Part shown: in pieces, positions 22,791 to 35,566 of the stretch | How positions within the stretch are numbered: position 1 is the first letter of the stretch | Layout: each line of letters opens with the position of its first letter | Origin: Durusdinium trenchii | Lineage: Eukaryota; Sar; Dinophyceae; Suessiales; Symbiodiniaceae | Assembly (NCBI GenBank): GCA_963970005.1 | Contig: CAXAMN010001292.1 | Span: 170,431-234,430, forward strand | Length of the DNA stretch: 64,000 nucleotides | Direction: 5' to 3' | Program-made: the position numbers and the translations under genes | Notes under the pieces: model-generated | Told to the model about the DNA's origin: nothing | The model's database searches: none | What the model saw: the letters and a program-made list of their open reading frames with translations, nothing else

Positions 22791-22859
22791 GCTCAAACAC
22801 TTGATCACGTCTACTTCCCGCGCCGCACTTCTACTACAAAATATTCAAACTGACCACAT

Positions 22860-23515
22860 CTGAGGCCACCTCACACAGAAGCTGCTTCCTGTACTGCATT
22901 TGTACTATAAGCTTGCCAGTTCTGAGGCCACGCGCCTTATCCTGCGAGAGGGTCGCGCAAGCACGCCGGATACTGCGGAGACCACGTCTGAAGCCACCTC
23001 ACGCAGAAGCTGCTTCCGGCGCTACATTTAGTATTATATATTGACGCGCAAGCGTGGGCAGACTTCGCATTTCGCTACACGTTTGGGCGCTCTACAGACC
23101 GGATCCTGCGAGAGGGTCGCCTTAGCGCCGGTCACGTTGGCGTTTCGCTATTTATTTGGGCGCTCGACGACAGGCCGGATTCTGCGAGAGGGGCGTGCTG
23201 CCGCATAAGAGAATTCGGAATTCGCGTTTCGCTACACCTGACAGAGCGCCGGTCGCGTTCGCATTTCGCTACGCGTTGGGGCACTTGACAGGCCGGATCC
23301 TGCAAGGGGGTCGCCTGAGCGCCGGCCGGATCCTGCGAGAGGGCGTTGCCTGGGCCTGAGCGCCAATCGCATTTGCATTTCGCTACACGTTTGGCGCTCG
23401 ACAGGCCGGATCCTGTGAGATTTCGCTATACGTTTGGGCACTCGACACGTTCGGGCGCTCGACAGGCCGAATCCTGCGAGAAGGTTGCTTCTCGCACGGT
23501 CTCGCTTGGTCCGCC
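22860..23515. repeat. Long-unit tandem repeats (GGCCGGATCCTGCGAGAGGG)
   Basis: Repeats of about 65-75 bp carry TTTCGCTACACGTTTGGGCG, CTCGACAGGCCGGATCCTGC and GAGAGGGTCGC. Units are degenerate with internal deletions. No gene is supported here. Confidence 0.75.
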
Positions 23516-23524
23516 CCGGCTTTC

Positions 23525-23800
23525 AAGACAAAACTTGGTCAAGTCTCTTGCAAGCGCTAAAACTTGGTCAAGCCAAGAGCAAGTCTTTCGCAAACGCTAC
23601 AGCTTGGTCAAGTCTCTTGCAATTGCTAAGGCTTCGCCAAGTCTCTCACGCACGCTAAAACTTGGTCAAGTCTCTCGCAAAATTGGAGTTTTACAAGCGG
23701 TAAAGCCTGAGCAAAACTCTTACAAGTGCTAAAGCCTCTGCAAGATTAAAGCTTGATCAAGTCTCTTGCAAGTGCTAGGCTCTTACAAGTGCTAAAGCCT
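23525..23800. repeat. 29-bp minisatellite, second block
   Basis: Same core unit as 22155-22790, in the same orientation. Confidence 0.8.
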
Positions 23801-24949
23801 GAACTAGACAGACTAAGTGCCTTTAGGAAGAGCCCTTCAACCGAGTCTTCTGGGAAAGAACCCAGTGTCAAAGTCCCCAAAGCGATCGCCTCGTACGAGA
23901 CGTCCTCCAAATGTCGAGCGTCAAAGTCTCCAAAGCGAGCGTTTCGTTGTCTTCCGAAAAGTGATGTTTCGCGCAAGACTGCTACAAGACGTCCGCCAGA
24001 AGTGAAGCGGCAAGTCTCATCAGAGCGAACGCGTCAAGCAGCCCTGCCAAGCAGCTTTGCAATCCCAGCCGCTGATGCACCAATCCTGAAATCCTAAAAC
24101 CAGATTTGCCTGTGCCTGCCGCGAAAATTCAACTTTGACGCCTCCAATGCGTGCAAAGTATTGTCCTGGCCACAAAAATTGACGACGTGACATCTTCATG
24201 TCTTCAGGAAAGCTTGCGCCACACCACCTGTTTGGAATGATTTCGACGCTTTCGGAGCCCCGTCACATCCACCAATTTTAGCTGAGACTCTAAAACTTGT
24301 AGCGAAAAAGTTTCGAGGCAACAGCCCGAAACGGACCACCTTGCGAACGCCAATCCCACGGTCACATCGAACGGAGCTCAGGCTCTCACAATCGCTGCAC
24401 CTGTGCAGCAAAATCATCCTCCACACTTGAACTTCAACATGCTACATTTCTAACCTATTTCGCGCGAATCTGCCACTTCACGCTTCCATCATCTTCTATC
24501 CATAAGCTCTTCCAAAAGCTTCCCCCGCTGTCACGACTTTCGCTACGCGTAGAAAAATTGGAAATCGCAAGGCAACTTTGTAAGAGGAAAAACAAAAGAG
24601 ATCCCAGAGTCATGATAAAAGATGAAAAAAGTGCACGCTCACAGTTACCAAATACCACATGCTGCTCCATACTTTCTGACAATAGTGTAACTTTCACTCT
24701 AATACCTGTTGGAAAACGACAAGTTTCAGTCTAAGTTTGTCTACCGTCAAAGCAAAACGATAGAACTTACAAATTTCACCACTGATCTCACATTGAAAGC
24801 TACAAAAAACGCAAGCTTTAGGATTAACGTGAAGGCAACCTCGTTTGAGGGCGAGTTTGCGCCAGCACGTTCGCTAGCGCGAGTGCACGCATCGACTTCT
24901 CAGAAGAACCCGTCGCTGTGTTTCTTGGAAACGGTTGGAACTATTGAGT
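23801..24949. other. Intergenic, no gene seen
   Basis: Short frames with no motif. It is the region between the minisatellites and the LINE. Confidence 0.35.
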
Positions 24950-24956
24950 TCAAAGT

Positions 24957-26552
24957 TTGGTTCTCGGCGCGGCGCTGCCAATGTTTGCGCAAAGCAGTGT
25001 AGACAGCAGTGGCAGTTGGATGTTGGGGGCTCAAACAAACAAGGCCCTTCAAAGGGTAGTTCCCCAACAAGGCGGAGCAATGAGCCATGAAGAGGAGGAT
25101 GTTGATATGGACGTGGATGATCCCAAGAAGCGGCAGAATGCAGACAAGACGCTGACAAGCCAACGAAGACATCCAAAGGAGACAAGAGAAGAGCAGCGTT
25201 GAAGGACAGGAGAAGAGGGAGAAGAAATATGAAAAGAGCCCTTTCCAGCAGAATCGAATTCATCGTCGAGTCATACGCGACCTTTTACAGCAAAGAAAGG
25301 CAGACAGGCAAAGAAGCCAGATGGAAGCAACAGTTGGTTTCATTAGAAAGACCCACGCAAGCAGCAACTCTGTACACCGCCAAGAAACAGTCATCCATCC
25401 CGGCGGAGATGGAGGAAATCAGCAAACAACTGGAACACCAAACGCAGGAGGCCAGACAGACAATGGACACAATGAAGCAGTCCATGGCCAACCCAGCACC
25501 ATATGTACAAGAGATGCAGCAACAAATGATGACCAGCAAAGTGTACAGGAGCTGGAAAAGCAAACCACACCTCCGACGCAACATAGAAGATGCAGACATC
25601 CTGACTGCGCGAAACACGGTTCGCGCAACAGAAGAAAGAAGCAGCAAAACAGACAGTTACCTGAGGCTGGCCGAAAGAGTTTAGCGAGGCAGAACGAGAT
25701 GGAGTCATCAGTTGGTACACTCAAAAGCTGGAGTGGCAAGCCAGTTCACGACCACACATGGACGATACGTGTGTGGGCGACGCAAACCTACCCATCACCA
25801 TCATACACTGGACAGACGAGTGGGCGAAACACCCAGTGCACTATGGAAACCGACCACATCGAATTACCTTCGCGTGACAAACCGGCGACATGGAGAGGGG
25901 CGTGACCATCGAGGCCGCCTTGCGCATCGCGACAACGAACCCCAGCGGCGAGCTCGCAAACTCCTGGAATAAGGTGGCAGTGAAATGGCAGGACAAGCTG
26001 GCAGTCCGAGTCGCAGACAACACAGTCTTTTAAAGTACATGTACCTCCACATTCGCCGAGACTATTTTGACATCATCAACGACAACTGGTCACAAGGATG
26101 GTCGGAAGCCAACGGCAAAACCAGATACCCCGCTTACAGCAAGTACGCCTGCGCGCTCAAGTTCACGGCGCTTAGCGGAAACGAAGAGTACTACACCATG
26201 AGAGACGGTGAGCAGACGAAATCAATGACCGGATGAATGACAAGTGACAAGCAATCAAAAAAAGAAGGAGTTAGAGACGAAGGAAGTAGGTGATAAGGAA
26301 ACCGGTGAGAAGGATTTAGGCAAAGAGGAACTGGTCGTATCAGCTTTGAAGATACCTCCGGTACAAACCAGAAACCAAAGGGCCAATAATAGAAACAAAC
26401 CGATGGCTAGAAATATTGATTCATGCCGTCAAGTGGTGTGGCGGGACCTTTGCAGAGCTTCTTCTGCAAAGAGTGGAAATACACCCAAAGCTTCCCGCCC
26501 AGATTTATATAAAGGGAAAACCCAAGAAAGGGAATCAGACACGCGCAGTTAG
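24957..26552 (+). pseudogene. LINE ORF1-like region
   Basis: Frames 24957-25202 (acidic, DVDMDVDD), 25199-25684 (Gln/Lys/Glu-rich, helical) and 26244-26552 make a broken charged region ahead of the endonuclease. Position and composition suit the nucleic-acid-binding ORF1 of LINEs, but no domain motif is visible. Confidence 0.4.
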
Positions 26553-26684
26553 ACGCAGATTGTGGAAATATTTTAAGCGAGTGCGTGGGAAGCAGAAAAA
26601 GCCCCGAAACGCTCAGGAAGCTTGGCAAGCCGAGAAGAATCTAAATCGCTGTGAGTATTTCAACAATTCGACCCCAGTCAAGAA

Positions 26685-27509
26685 TTGCACAAGAATAGAG
26701 GACATAAATTGACTTGCAGCATGCCACTTAAAACTTGCGCTCTTAACATCAGAGGGCTAAATGGGGAGAGCGGCGTAACCAAGCGACAGGTCATAACCAA
26801 GGTCATGAAAGATGAGGGGTTGGGTATTCTTCTTCTAACTGAGGCCCAGGTGATTTCATCCAGTGTTGAAGCCCACGATGTATACAGCTCTTGCTTTAGC
26901 AGTGGTACTCAGCCGTGGAAATCGTATAGAGAATGCGCGGGTGTAATTATGCGCGCCAGGTTCAGACCATACTTATACGAAATAAACATCTGAGTGGACA
27001 AGTGATGGCGTTGAGGTCAAGATCGCGGGGAGCCAACGTGAATTTTTTAATGCTGCTTTATGCGCCACACAGCGGACATGGGACCGACTTGAAAGAGGCC
27101 TTTTATGAATCCGTAGAATCCGTAGAAAAGCTTTTGACGGAATGCGCCGAGGCCGAGGGGTGATTTTCACGCTAGACTGCAACACAGAATATGACAATGA
27201 ACTTGAAGGTTTGGGACTTTATTTTCGGAAGAGGTACTTGGCAGGAGTGGCGCAGGCGACCAGGGAGAACCGGGACCTATTTGCACCGCCAATTCGCCAC
27301 GTGTTTTGCTTACCGATTTTCAGAAACCTTCATCAAAACAAGCAATGCTCCGGGGAAACACCACTCCAACCGGGGGTGCTGATTATACCGCTGAAAAGTA
27401 TGCGCGTTTGGACTTTTTCTTAACAAGGCAGAAGCATCGCCGCCGTTGCGCCGATGTACAAACCCGTACTGATTTATGTTTGAACACGGACCATTTTGTC
27501 GTAATGTAG
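26685..27509 (+). pseudogene. LINE apurinic/apyrimidinic-type endonuclease
   Basis: The start reads ALNIRGLNGESGVTKRQVI (about 26738), the usual N-terminal strand of the family. GILLLTEAQV, CAGVIMRARF (about 26937) and MLLYAPHSGHG (about 27050) follow. The end reads DFFLTRQKHRRR and NTDHFV (27411-27500), matching the closing (S/T)DH. The enzyme nicks the target to prime reverse transcription. Frame changes lie near 26990, 27163 and 27300. Confidence 0.7.
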
Positions 27510-28302
27510 TTTTGTCTTGCCGCCGCATTGCGGAACCGTAGCTTTATTCTCAAATACTTGAAACCTAGCCAAAGCCAGTGGCGACGATTTAATGAGTCTG
27601 TGTCAGCTGTGTTCACACCAACGTCAAACACAGATCAATCATGGAAGAATTCCAACCAAGCTATTTGCAGAGCTGCAGATCAATGTTTGCCAAAAGAGTG
27701 CCGCCAGACTATCCAAGATTACATGTCTAGGAACGCGTGGGAGGTTATCCACCAAAGGCAGGCCCTTTACTCGACAGGGAGTCACGAAAGAGCAGACAGG
27801 AAGCAGCGCATAGCGAACCAGTTTCAGCAAGACCCGAGCGAGTCAAAAACCATTGCAATCCTGCTTATATCACCTATATCAGCACGCGCAATTCGCGACA
27901 TGGTAGACTAGTCCCGCTGAAGCAGCGTACTGAAATTATCTCGCCTTAGTTGGAAGGGAAGCATTAGTCCAACGATCATGGGCGGGGCCCACTCCCTTCA
28001 CAAAACAAGATTGGGGGAACAATTTCGCGCAATAACTCAATTTTCACTAATCAGGAGCTACATGAAGTGTTAAAAAACAAAGCTACGAAAGCAACCAGGC
28101 CCCGACCAAATAGTCATGGAATTGTACAATTGGCTTCATGTAGTAAATAGGCATCGCTTGGTGGTCTGATGATTGGTAGACCAGCGGCAGCATACCTTCC
28201 GACCCCTTGACACCTAGAGTGGTACCACTTTACAAGAACGGTAATATGTATGACCCAGCAAACTACCGTCCAATTTCGTTGTTAAACTAAATTCTACTTA
28301 CA

Positions 28303-29676
28303 ATGCTTTTTGTATCATTAATAAGGGATCGAATACAGCAAGCTGTGGACCACAAACTAACGGTGACGCGATACGGCTTCCGACCAAACCGGTCAACAGC
28401 CCACGCATACGTAGACTGCAAGACTGGTCAGAGCAGAAGGGGGCAGAACTGTATATGGCTCTTATTGATTGGGATACGGCCTTTGACAGTGTGCATCATT
28501 GTAAGCTGTTTGACTCATATACCAGGCTTGGGATATCTACGCGCTTTGTACAGATTGTCAATGCTCTGTATCTAGCACCAAGTTTCTTTATTCCAAATGA
28601 GTATGGCACATCCAAACTCAAGACGCACAAAACTGGAATCCGTAAGGGGTGCCCTTTAAGCTTCTTTTTACTTATTTAACTATTTGTTTATGTATGTGTG
28701 TATGTATGTATGTATGTATGTATGTACGTCTGTATGTATGTATGTATGTCTGTATTTTTCTTTCTTTATGTATTTATTTATTTATCTATTTATTTAGTTG
28801 TTTATGTTAATGATGACTTGTGTTGACGATGATGTAAGACCCGGATGTTCTCGACATATTTTTTGGTTCACAAATTCCTGGCGTTGAGTTCGACACCACG
28901 AGGTCTTAGTAAATTTTTCAAGCATATGGACGACTGCTCAGAACATTGTGGTTTGTGCATCAATAGAGCCAAGTGCCACGCCATCACCATGAACTGTGCT
29001 GCTAACATACACTTTGAGGATTACACCCCTCTGAACATTGCCCAGGGGGCTACTTACTTAGGACATACTTTGAACTACACTGTAGACCTCAGTAGAACAA
29101 TTTCACAAAGAATTCAGGACAAAGCATGCATGGAATAGATTATCCCTGTTTTGGAAGGACCCCACCACAAGAAATGGCAGCTCCTGATTTATGACGTTGT
29201 AGTCAGGAACAATTTATTGCACAGCATCGAAACTCAGTCTTTACGCAAAAAGGTGGATGCATTCCGTTATTTACGGGGATTATGGCGAATTCAATATTTA
29301 CCAAGCACGTAAGCACGTAGGCGATCGTAGGCGCAATACAAATTCGAGGGTATATGAACTCGCTTCGCAAACAGCGTTCCCAGATCAACCGCACAGACAA
29401 TTGAAACCTTTTTCACAAGAATTGGATGAAAAACAAACAAAATTGGCAGCGCGCATTCTACGCGCGGGAAACTCCAACCCTCTCAGACAAGTCGCATATC
29501 AACCAGATAGTGCTGAACCAATCCACATTGGTAAACGACGTGTAGGTCGACCTAGACAACAATGGGTGCTTAGATCGAATGTAGCAATTCACAACCGCAT
29601 TTCCCACACAGAGTATGATGGTGACCCTTTTCAAAAGAGAAATGTATTACGGGCAGCGCGACAAAGAAGAGTATGA
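28303..29676 (+). pseudogene. LINE reverse transcriptase and C-terminal region, microsatellite-interrupted
   Basis: RYGFRPNRSTAHAYVD (28366), ALIDWDTAFDSVHHCKLF (28456, motif A with catalytic Asp) and HKTGIRKGCPLS (28630, motif B) are clear. Where the next motif should be, 28675-28800 is a TATG/TTTA microsatellite, then degraded sequence. After it come GLCINRAKCHAITMN (28951) and GATYLGHTLNY (29047). The tail GKRRVGRPRQQWVLRS (29530) ends at 29676. The catalytic YADD/YVDD is not intact. Confidence 0.75.
28675..28805. repeat. TATG/TTTA microsatellite inside the LINE
   Basis: Tandem TATG with TCTG variants, followed by TTTA units. Confidence 0.9.
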
Positions 29677-29949
29677 GACAATGCCAAGCGCGGAAACATT
29701 TTTGTTCAGTTGCAATTTCTTGCAACGAAATGCCTGGCAAGAGAAAGTTGCATGTTGGAGAGGACGACAGGCATATTTTATGCTCAGGGGTTGTTCTGGC
29801 CTCAGCGGTGCCACCCGATTCTGCATGTGGGTTCGTGTATGCTGCCGCATGTTTGTGCTGGCTGAGGATTCTTATTTGCAACAATTTACCTTGGCAAAAA
29901 CCTTAGACTCCTTAGACTGGACCCCCAAACACAAAACCTAAGACTTCGC

Positions 29950-31007
29950 AGTCACCAGCTGTGCAGGCGAGCAGTGATGATGGAATTGGAACTAGATACC
30001 CCCTTCCAAATACACACAGTGCAACGTGTGAGCCTCAGATACATATGATGATGTGATTTCTCGTGTAAGATCATTTTGCACAAACACGCCAGTGGCTCCG
30101 CCAAGGAACTACCGTCGTGCCATGTATTTGACCAGTGGGGGTTTGGCAGTTTGCTCAGCTTTGTTTGTGAAGATGGTTTATATAAATCACGCGGCAACAA
30201 ACGCAGTTGCCTCCGCACATCGGCTACTAAGAACTAGAACCTGGTTTACGTATCACTGCGTGACATGTAGTTTAACCTTGGGCACATAAATAGAGTAAAA
30301 CACATTCAGGCTGGACAACGTGGCTTTATTGCCAGAAAAGGTCATGATGTGGAAACCAACATGCGAATGTGTTGCCCATATAGCCAATGACCAACAACAA
30401 TATCCAGACGCGCCGAGTTCGCTGGGATCGCTGTAGTCTCGGAACTCAACCCAAACGTACTCTTGCTGATGCTTGCAAAAGGAGTGACACATGCTTGGCT
30501 TAATGTCACTAATTTTCGACGCAACAAAACCAATTGGGAGGATAAGGTTGGAGTTCGGCGCAATCACTTGCCAAAGAACAGTCGATATTTGAACCGCAGT
30601 GTTCAGAACGCAAGGACACCTGCTCTTTTGCAAGAGAGTGTGGGCGATCAACCACGGGTCGGTGCTGTTGCAGTCCGAAGGAAGAACAAGAAGAAGAAGA
30701 AGAGGAGGAAGAAGAGGATAAAGACACGAAGGAACACAGGAGGTTGGTCCAACAAGTAAGAGTGACACCGGCTTTTGAGCCAGCCCCTCTCATTTGGGGA
30801 GCAAGTCAGCTGATGGTTTTGCTTGCGTGGAGGAACTCAATCGCTAGCGACACTATCATGTGGAGTCGATGAATCCCTTGACGCGATACTTGTCCACATG
30901 GTGACACCCCAATGAAGTTGTCATTTGCCAAACAGTATTTTTCATGCAGTATTTTTGTATGTTTCGATGTTTGCTTTCTGATTTGATATGTATTGATTGC
31001 TTTGCAG
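29950..31007. other. Intergenic; weak coding-like stretch on the minus strand
   Basis: A 171-codon minus frame (30253-30768) contains SDPSELGASGYCCWS and FHIMTFSGNKATLSS, which reads like exon sequence. An overlapping frame (30509-30793) has a Ser run and also looks coding. No splice structure or family is supported. Confidence 0.15.
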
Positions 31008-31674
31008 GTTGCAACCGCTGCAACAAATGAGAGTCTTCTCCGTATTTGCTCTGCAGCTTTGAGCTTAGACTTTAGACATGCGGCTCTAAGACCGGCATTT
31101 TCGTCAGGGTGGGGGTCCGGGTGGTGATCCAGCGGGCCCGGTGTTTAGGCTGTTCGTAAACGCTACACCTGTATTTGTGTGATTGGTGTGCAGGCGCATC
31201 CTCATTACCATTTGGGGCATATTGATTTCAAGTCCAGTCCTTGGCTTGCGCTGTTCATGTAGTCACATGGATTGGAAAGCGCTGATGCCTGTGGTAACAC
31301 AAATCGAAGGACTCACGACCAAACTAAATGTTGTGATTTTCCGCTTGGCCCAGAATTCTTTGCGGTAGGGGGAGCCTTGTCGCACGCCGGCACTTTGCAG
31401 AGGCAGAAGCTCTCAATCTGAAATGCAAAAGCTCTTGTTGCTTGAAGTCACATTTCAGCCTTTCCTCCTATTGCTCAGCATTGCGTATTTGTTACTTCTC
31501 AAAGATTTGGAGCTGGTGCTTGCGGCTCACACCCCTTGTTTTGGAAGGTTTGTGGCCGCAGCATGCGGTCGCAGGCTTCCCAAGTGGCAGGCGCTGCTTT
31601 CGACTCCTTTGTGCTTGGGAGCATGGTTTTGCTTGCCTATGCATTTGAGTACTGTAACTACTTGTGTACCTTGA
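31008..31674 (+). other. Exon-like patches of an unidentified host gene
   Basis: After tttgcag, 31008-31125 reads VATAATNESLLRICSAALSL. After gtgcag, 31194-31262 reads AHPHYHLGHIDFKSSPW. The stretch 31267-31368 reads MDWKALMPVVTQIEGLTTKL. A hydrophobic frame follows at 31423-31674. The AG|G acceptors fit the other host genes, but I could not make a continuous model. Confidence 0.25.
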
Positions 31675-31729
31675 GAATACACTAAACCAGTCCTTCAGCT
31701 TTGGTTCGAGTTGTGGCAATAGCCAGTTT

Positions 31730-31849
31730 TACTACTAGGAACAAGAAGCTACTAGTAGCTCCTGGCCTTACTACTAGGAGCAAGGACGCTGCTAGGGGCT
31801 TCTGGCATCACTACTAGTAGCATTCTTACTACTAGTAGCTACTAGTATC
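31730..31849. repeat. CTACTAGTAG tandem repeat
   Basis: About three degenerate units of near 39 bp containing the self-complementary CTACTAGTAG. The reverse complement of one unit matches a stretch inside repeat A (14565-14597 and its second copy): TTCCTAGTAG, AGGCCAGGAGCTACTAGTAGC. Confidence 0.7.
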
Positions 31850-33139
31850 AATCGAAAGCATGGGACCACATCACTTTTGGTGCTTCGAACAGCGGTGGTT
31901 TCCACACCCTAGGCCCCAGTAGTGACCTGATCGCCTTATGGTTGATGAAGGAGCTGCAAAACTACTCTTTGTCCAATCTCTTCAGGGTGTGCTTTCTTCA
32001 ACATTTCTTGCAATTTTGTTCTCTTCTGGCCTGGTAATCATGGTCCGCAATTTGATTGTTTGCAGCATGCTCCTATCAATACCTTCACTATGAGAGTTTC
32101 TATGACAAACAAGACACTCTCATTGTTTGGGGTACAGCTTTTCTGATTCCTCTTTGTTAGTTTGTGTGGCCACAGACTTATGCGAGGTGAGTGCAGCATG
32201 CTGACCCTATTCTGGCACTGGGTAAGATAAGACCCCCTTTCACAGCCTGGTGTGTGCTTATGTGAATTGAATCAGCTCAGAGCAGCCACACTTGAAAAAC
32301 ACACTCTTGAATGACGTCCGCGGACGCACAAGGTTTAAGCAGAGGAACGATGGCCGTGGGGCAGTGCTTTTCTGAGATACCTTAAGCAAAGTTTGAAGAG
32401 TAATGTGAAGCAGATCGTGGGGTTCAAATGTGGAAGTCCTCACTCAAACCAGTTTAGCTTTGGAATTCGTTGCCTGTGCATACTTCCAGGTCACATCATC
32501 CGACGGAGGAGTATGTCCAATCTTTGCGCTGCCATCCGTGCGGCTACACAGACTTAGCCAGCTGCCCTCTGGGACCATGTGCAGCTTAGGTTGGATCAAG
32601 ATGCGCTTGGTGTTCTCCTTTCAACGTCTGCTAAGCTCTCAGCTGCTGTGTACTCGCAAATTATTCCGAATTGCTCTTAACTGTTTTAAGCATATCCAAG
32701 CTTCATGTACTTGTGTAACATGTCAGAGGGCCGTCCGATATTGCCAGTAGAGGAATTTAGATGAAATATGTAAAAACACATTTCGCGAAAGAGAAATTGC
32801 AGTCAGCGAAAGGCCGGCGATACGAGCCTAAAAAGAAGAGCTTTGTTGGACAACCTAGTGTGTTCATTTCATATACTGTATGTATATATATATATGTTGG
32901 TGATGGTGCGCTGTTGCTCTTGAGAAGTGGTTGAATTCCTGCAGTGTCACACCATGCCGTAGTTCAAGCGGAACGTATGAATTGTTTTTCTGGGTTCATG
33001 CCCTTTCTCTATTGCCGTTTAATTACAGCGAATTAGGGAGTTGTCGGTGCCCCTGATAGTCTCATCCGCTCGAAGTGTTAAAGGATTTGGATGTTGGAAA
33101 TGCGAATGATGCAAGTTCATCATCTCTACACTGGGCCTA
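31850..33139. other. Intergenic, no gene supported
   Basis: There are exon-like frames near 32430-32750 after ttccag, but no consistent reading. A short TA run lies near 32880. Confidence 0.3.
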
Positions 33140-34485
33140 GGTGGCTTTTGGCTTGTCCTGGTTTGTTTTCAACAGCTTGACTTTTGACCGGTCTTGATGG
33201 CTTTTGTTGGCCTAATACTCGGTATGTGCCTGACCTACCGGAGTCTGGCTCAAGTCGGGTTGACCCAGGTACTTGTCGTGACACAACACAGCAGCCCAAA
33301 AAGGTGCGCATAGAGCCTGGTTTCCCACACACATGCACTCTAGGATCCTACCTTTGTTTCGAGTTGGTAGCGGAGCCCCTGTGTTGGTTCGGGGCGATGA
33401 AGCTACTACTGCCTTTCGCCGCCGTGGTCTTGTGCACCACGCTTCGCGCTAGTGATGGCCCACTTGGCCATGCTTTCGTTGCCGGTGACTCCCGTCACCT
33501 TTCGCATGCCGGTGGCTCCCCACACCACCCTTCGGTAGGCCATGCCGATCGTTTTGGTCCGTGTCCCTGTCTTTCTGTCCCGTTTTCGCCACACGGCCCG
33601 GCTAGCGCATCGTGTCCAGGCGATGCCCCCGCAGACGATTCGGTCTGTCCTTGTCCTTTGTCACTTTCGCGCTCGGTTAGTCTTTGTCCTCCGTGCGCCG
33701 CCACGCCAACCATCCTGACGCCGGTCAGTGATGACGGGTTTTGTCCCTGGCTTTGCGCGCCGATTACCAAAACCTTTAATACCACATCCACCGATGCCAC
33801 AAGAACTACCAATGCCACATCCACTACAACAACCATTAGAAATGCCTTTCGCCGTGACCACATGATTGCCGCTCAGGCCAACAGTGCAAGCAGTTCGATA
33901 GCTTTGATGAGGGCCGCCGCCGTGGCTCGACCGCTTCAACTTCACAACGATTGCATCATGTGCCCAGGGCTTCAATGGCTGTTTGCTGTTGCCATCAGGA
34001 TCATTGCCATCCATGCCTTCTCCAGCAAGGCTGCGCCGAGGATGCGCGTGACAGTTGGCCGCCACAGCCGCCGAGTTTGTGTGAGCTTCAAGATTGCAAG
34101 CGTTGGCCATAGCCGTGTTGTGTTTGCAATGCAGTTGTTCGCACATGAGGCACAAGCGTTCGCAGGTCCTGAGGTTGGCAAAGACGTGCAACAGTGTCGG
34201 AACCGCCGTCCATGTCCGGCGCTGAGGTGACACAGGCCATGGCAAGATCCATGCAAGAGCCTGCAATAGCATCCAAACGGGTTAGTGTTGCACCAACCCA
34301 TGCAGTGCGCACGAATGCTTGGTTCGTCCATGCAGTATTCCAGTGACAATCGTGTGTATAATCCTGCTCATGTATCCTGGAAAGGTGGCACCGCCACGCC
34401 CAGTCCTTCACGGCCTGGAGCCAGGATTTGTTGTGGACCATCTTGAATGAGCTTCAACCGCATCAGCAAGCCGCCATGGTAGTGC

Positions 34486-34511
34486 ACAGTTCCTGCGGCC
34501 GCAGGAACTGT
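34486..34511. other. 26-bp perfect palindrome
   Basis: Perfectly self-complementary over 26 bp around a central CGGCCG, with arms reading ACAGTTCCTGCGG. It would form a 13-bp hairpin arm, but with no loop it is better seen as a cruciform or a protein-binding site. No partner copy was found. Confidence 0.7.
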
Positions 34512-35101
34512 ACCGGTGGGTCCAGTCTCACATATCCGCCAAGGATTGGCATCACGGTTTGCGCCACTTGATGATAAGACTCGCCTCCGAGCTTCCCAAG
34601 AGCTCCTTTCTCCACCGTAGGCCGCGTGAGTCGATCGATGGACCCAGGTTCGAGATTGTTCGCAGTCGAGCAAGACAGGCAGGAGGTGGAGCAATGGTGT
34701 CCACTGAAGCCGCAGCTCTCCTCCTGCTTCGAGCATGCAACTGCAACCCGGAGCAGTTCCAAGCCTTGACACAGCCATTTGGCTACCGACTGCCAAATTC
34801 GGACAATGAGGTCGCACTATAGGTTGTGTGCCCACGCCCGTCGCTTAGGTCACATCGTGGAACGCCGACCGCTGAACATTGCGAGTACACTCACTCCGAC
34901 AAGGCCAAGGTCAAGCCCAGCATTTCCATGTCAATGATGCTGAGCAGTTTGGAACATCAGGTCAAGATACAAGTTGGAACCATGCACCAGGTTCATGGGA
35001 CGCCCAAGATTTGACCAATGCATGGGGCATAATACCCCCTCACCGAGGGTAACAACAGTGACACCGATTCGGCCACGTCGTCCGACTCAGGTGGCCTCCA
35101 C

Positions 35102-35566
35102 TTGGCAGAAGATGAAGCCGATCAGCACCTCTTTGGCGAGTACCAGCGCGCCAAGAAGAGATGGAGACGCTTCTCAGGCAAGCCTGTTCGCACTCTTCGC
35201 AGAGTGCTCAGTAGGAAAAGGAAAGGCAGAGGTAAGAACAAGTCAAAGCAGCGTAACTCTTACCTGAACACCCCCGAAATTCTACAGTATTACTTCAAGG
35301 GCAAAGGCAAAGGCAAACCCCGGAGGATCAACCGCAAAGATAAGCAGGGCCAGATCACGCGCTGCTCAATCTGCGGTTCAATGTACCACCTTCGTGCCCG
35401 ATGCGTTCAAGGTCCGAGTAGACACCTGTTCACGCAAGAGAGAATTCAGTGCACTTCGCAACCTTCGAGCAGGCTTCCGCCGCTAGTGGCCCGCCAAGTG
35501 AAGCCGACAATGCTAGTTGGTCCAATGTTGAACCAAATGCACCTCCACTGCAGTCAGGTGATGTGA
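35102..35566 (+). pseudogene. Gag-like nucleocapsid segment with zinc knuckle
   Basis: The frame holds a basic Arg/Lys-rich stretch and KGKGKGK, then CSICGSMYHLRARC, a CX2CX4HX4C retroviral-type knuckle (about 35371-35412). Gln/Pro-rich frames follow (35585-36078). This suits the C-terminal part of Gag from a copia-type element. Confidence 0.6.

Larger units (their letters stand above)
24950..29680 (+). mobile_element. LINE (non-LTR retrotransposon), decayed
   Basis: A charged, coiled-coil-like first region (25199-25684) is followed by APE-type endonuclease, reverse transcriptase and a GKRRVGRPRQQW tail. Frames change often, and the reverse transcriptase is interrupted by a tetranucleotide microsatellite. 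Target duplications were not located, and both ends are estimates. Confidence 0.75.

Noticed and set aside
33184..34230. 348-codon frame that starts inside the decayed LTR-element region
   Set aside because: It is Cys/Pro/Thr-rich, overlaps long frames on the other strand, and spans the primer-binding site and its hairpin. No domain is visible.
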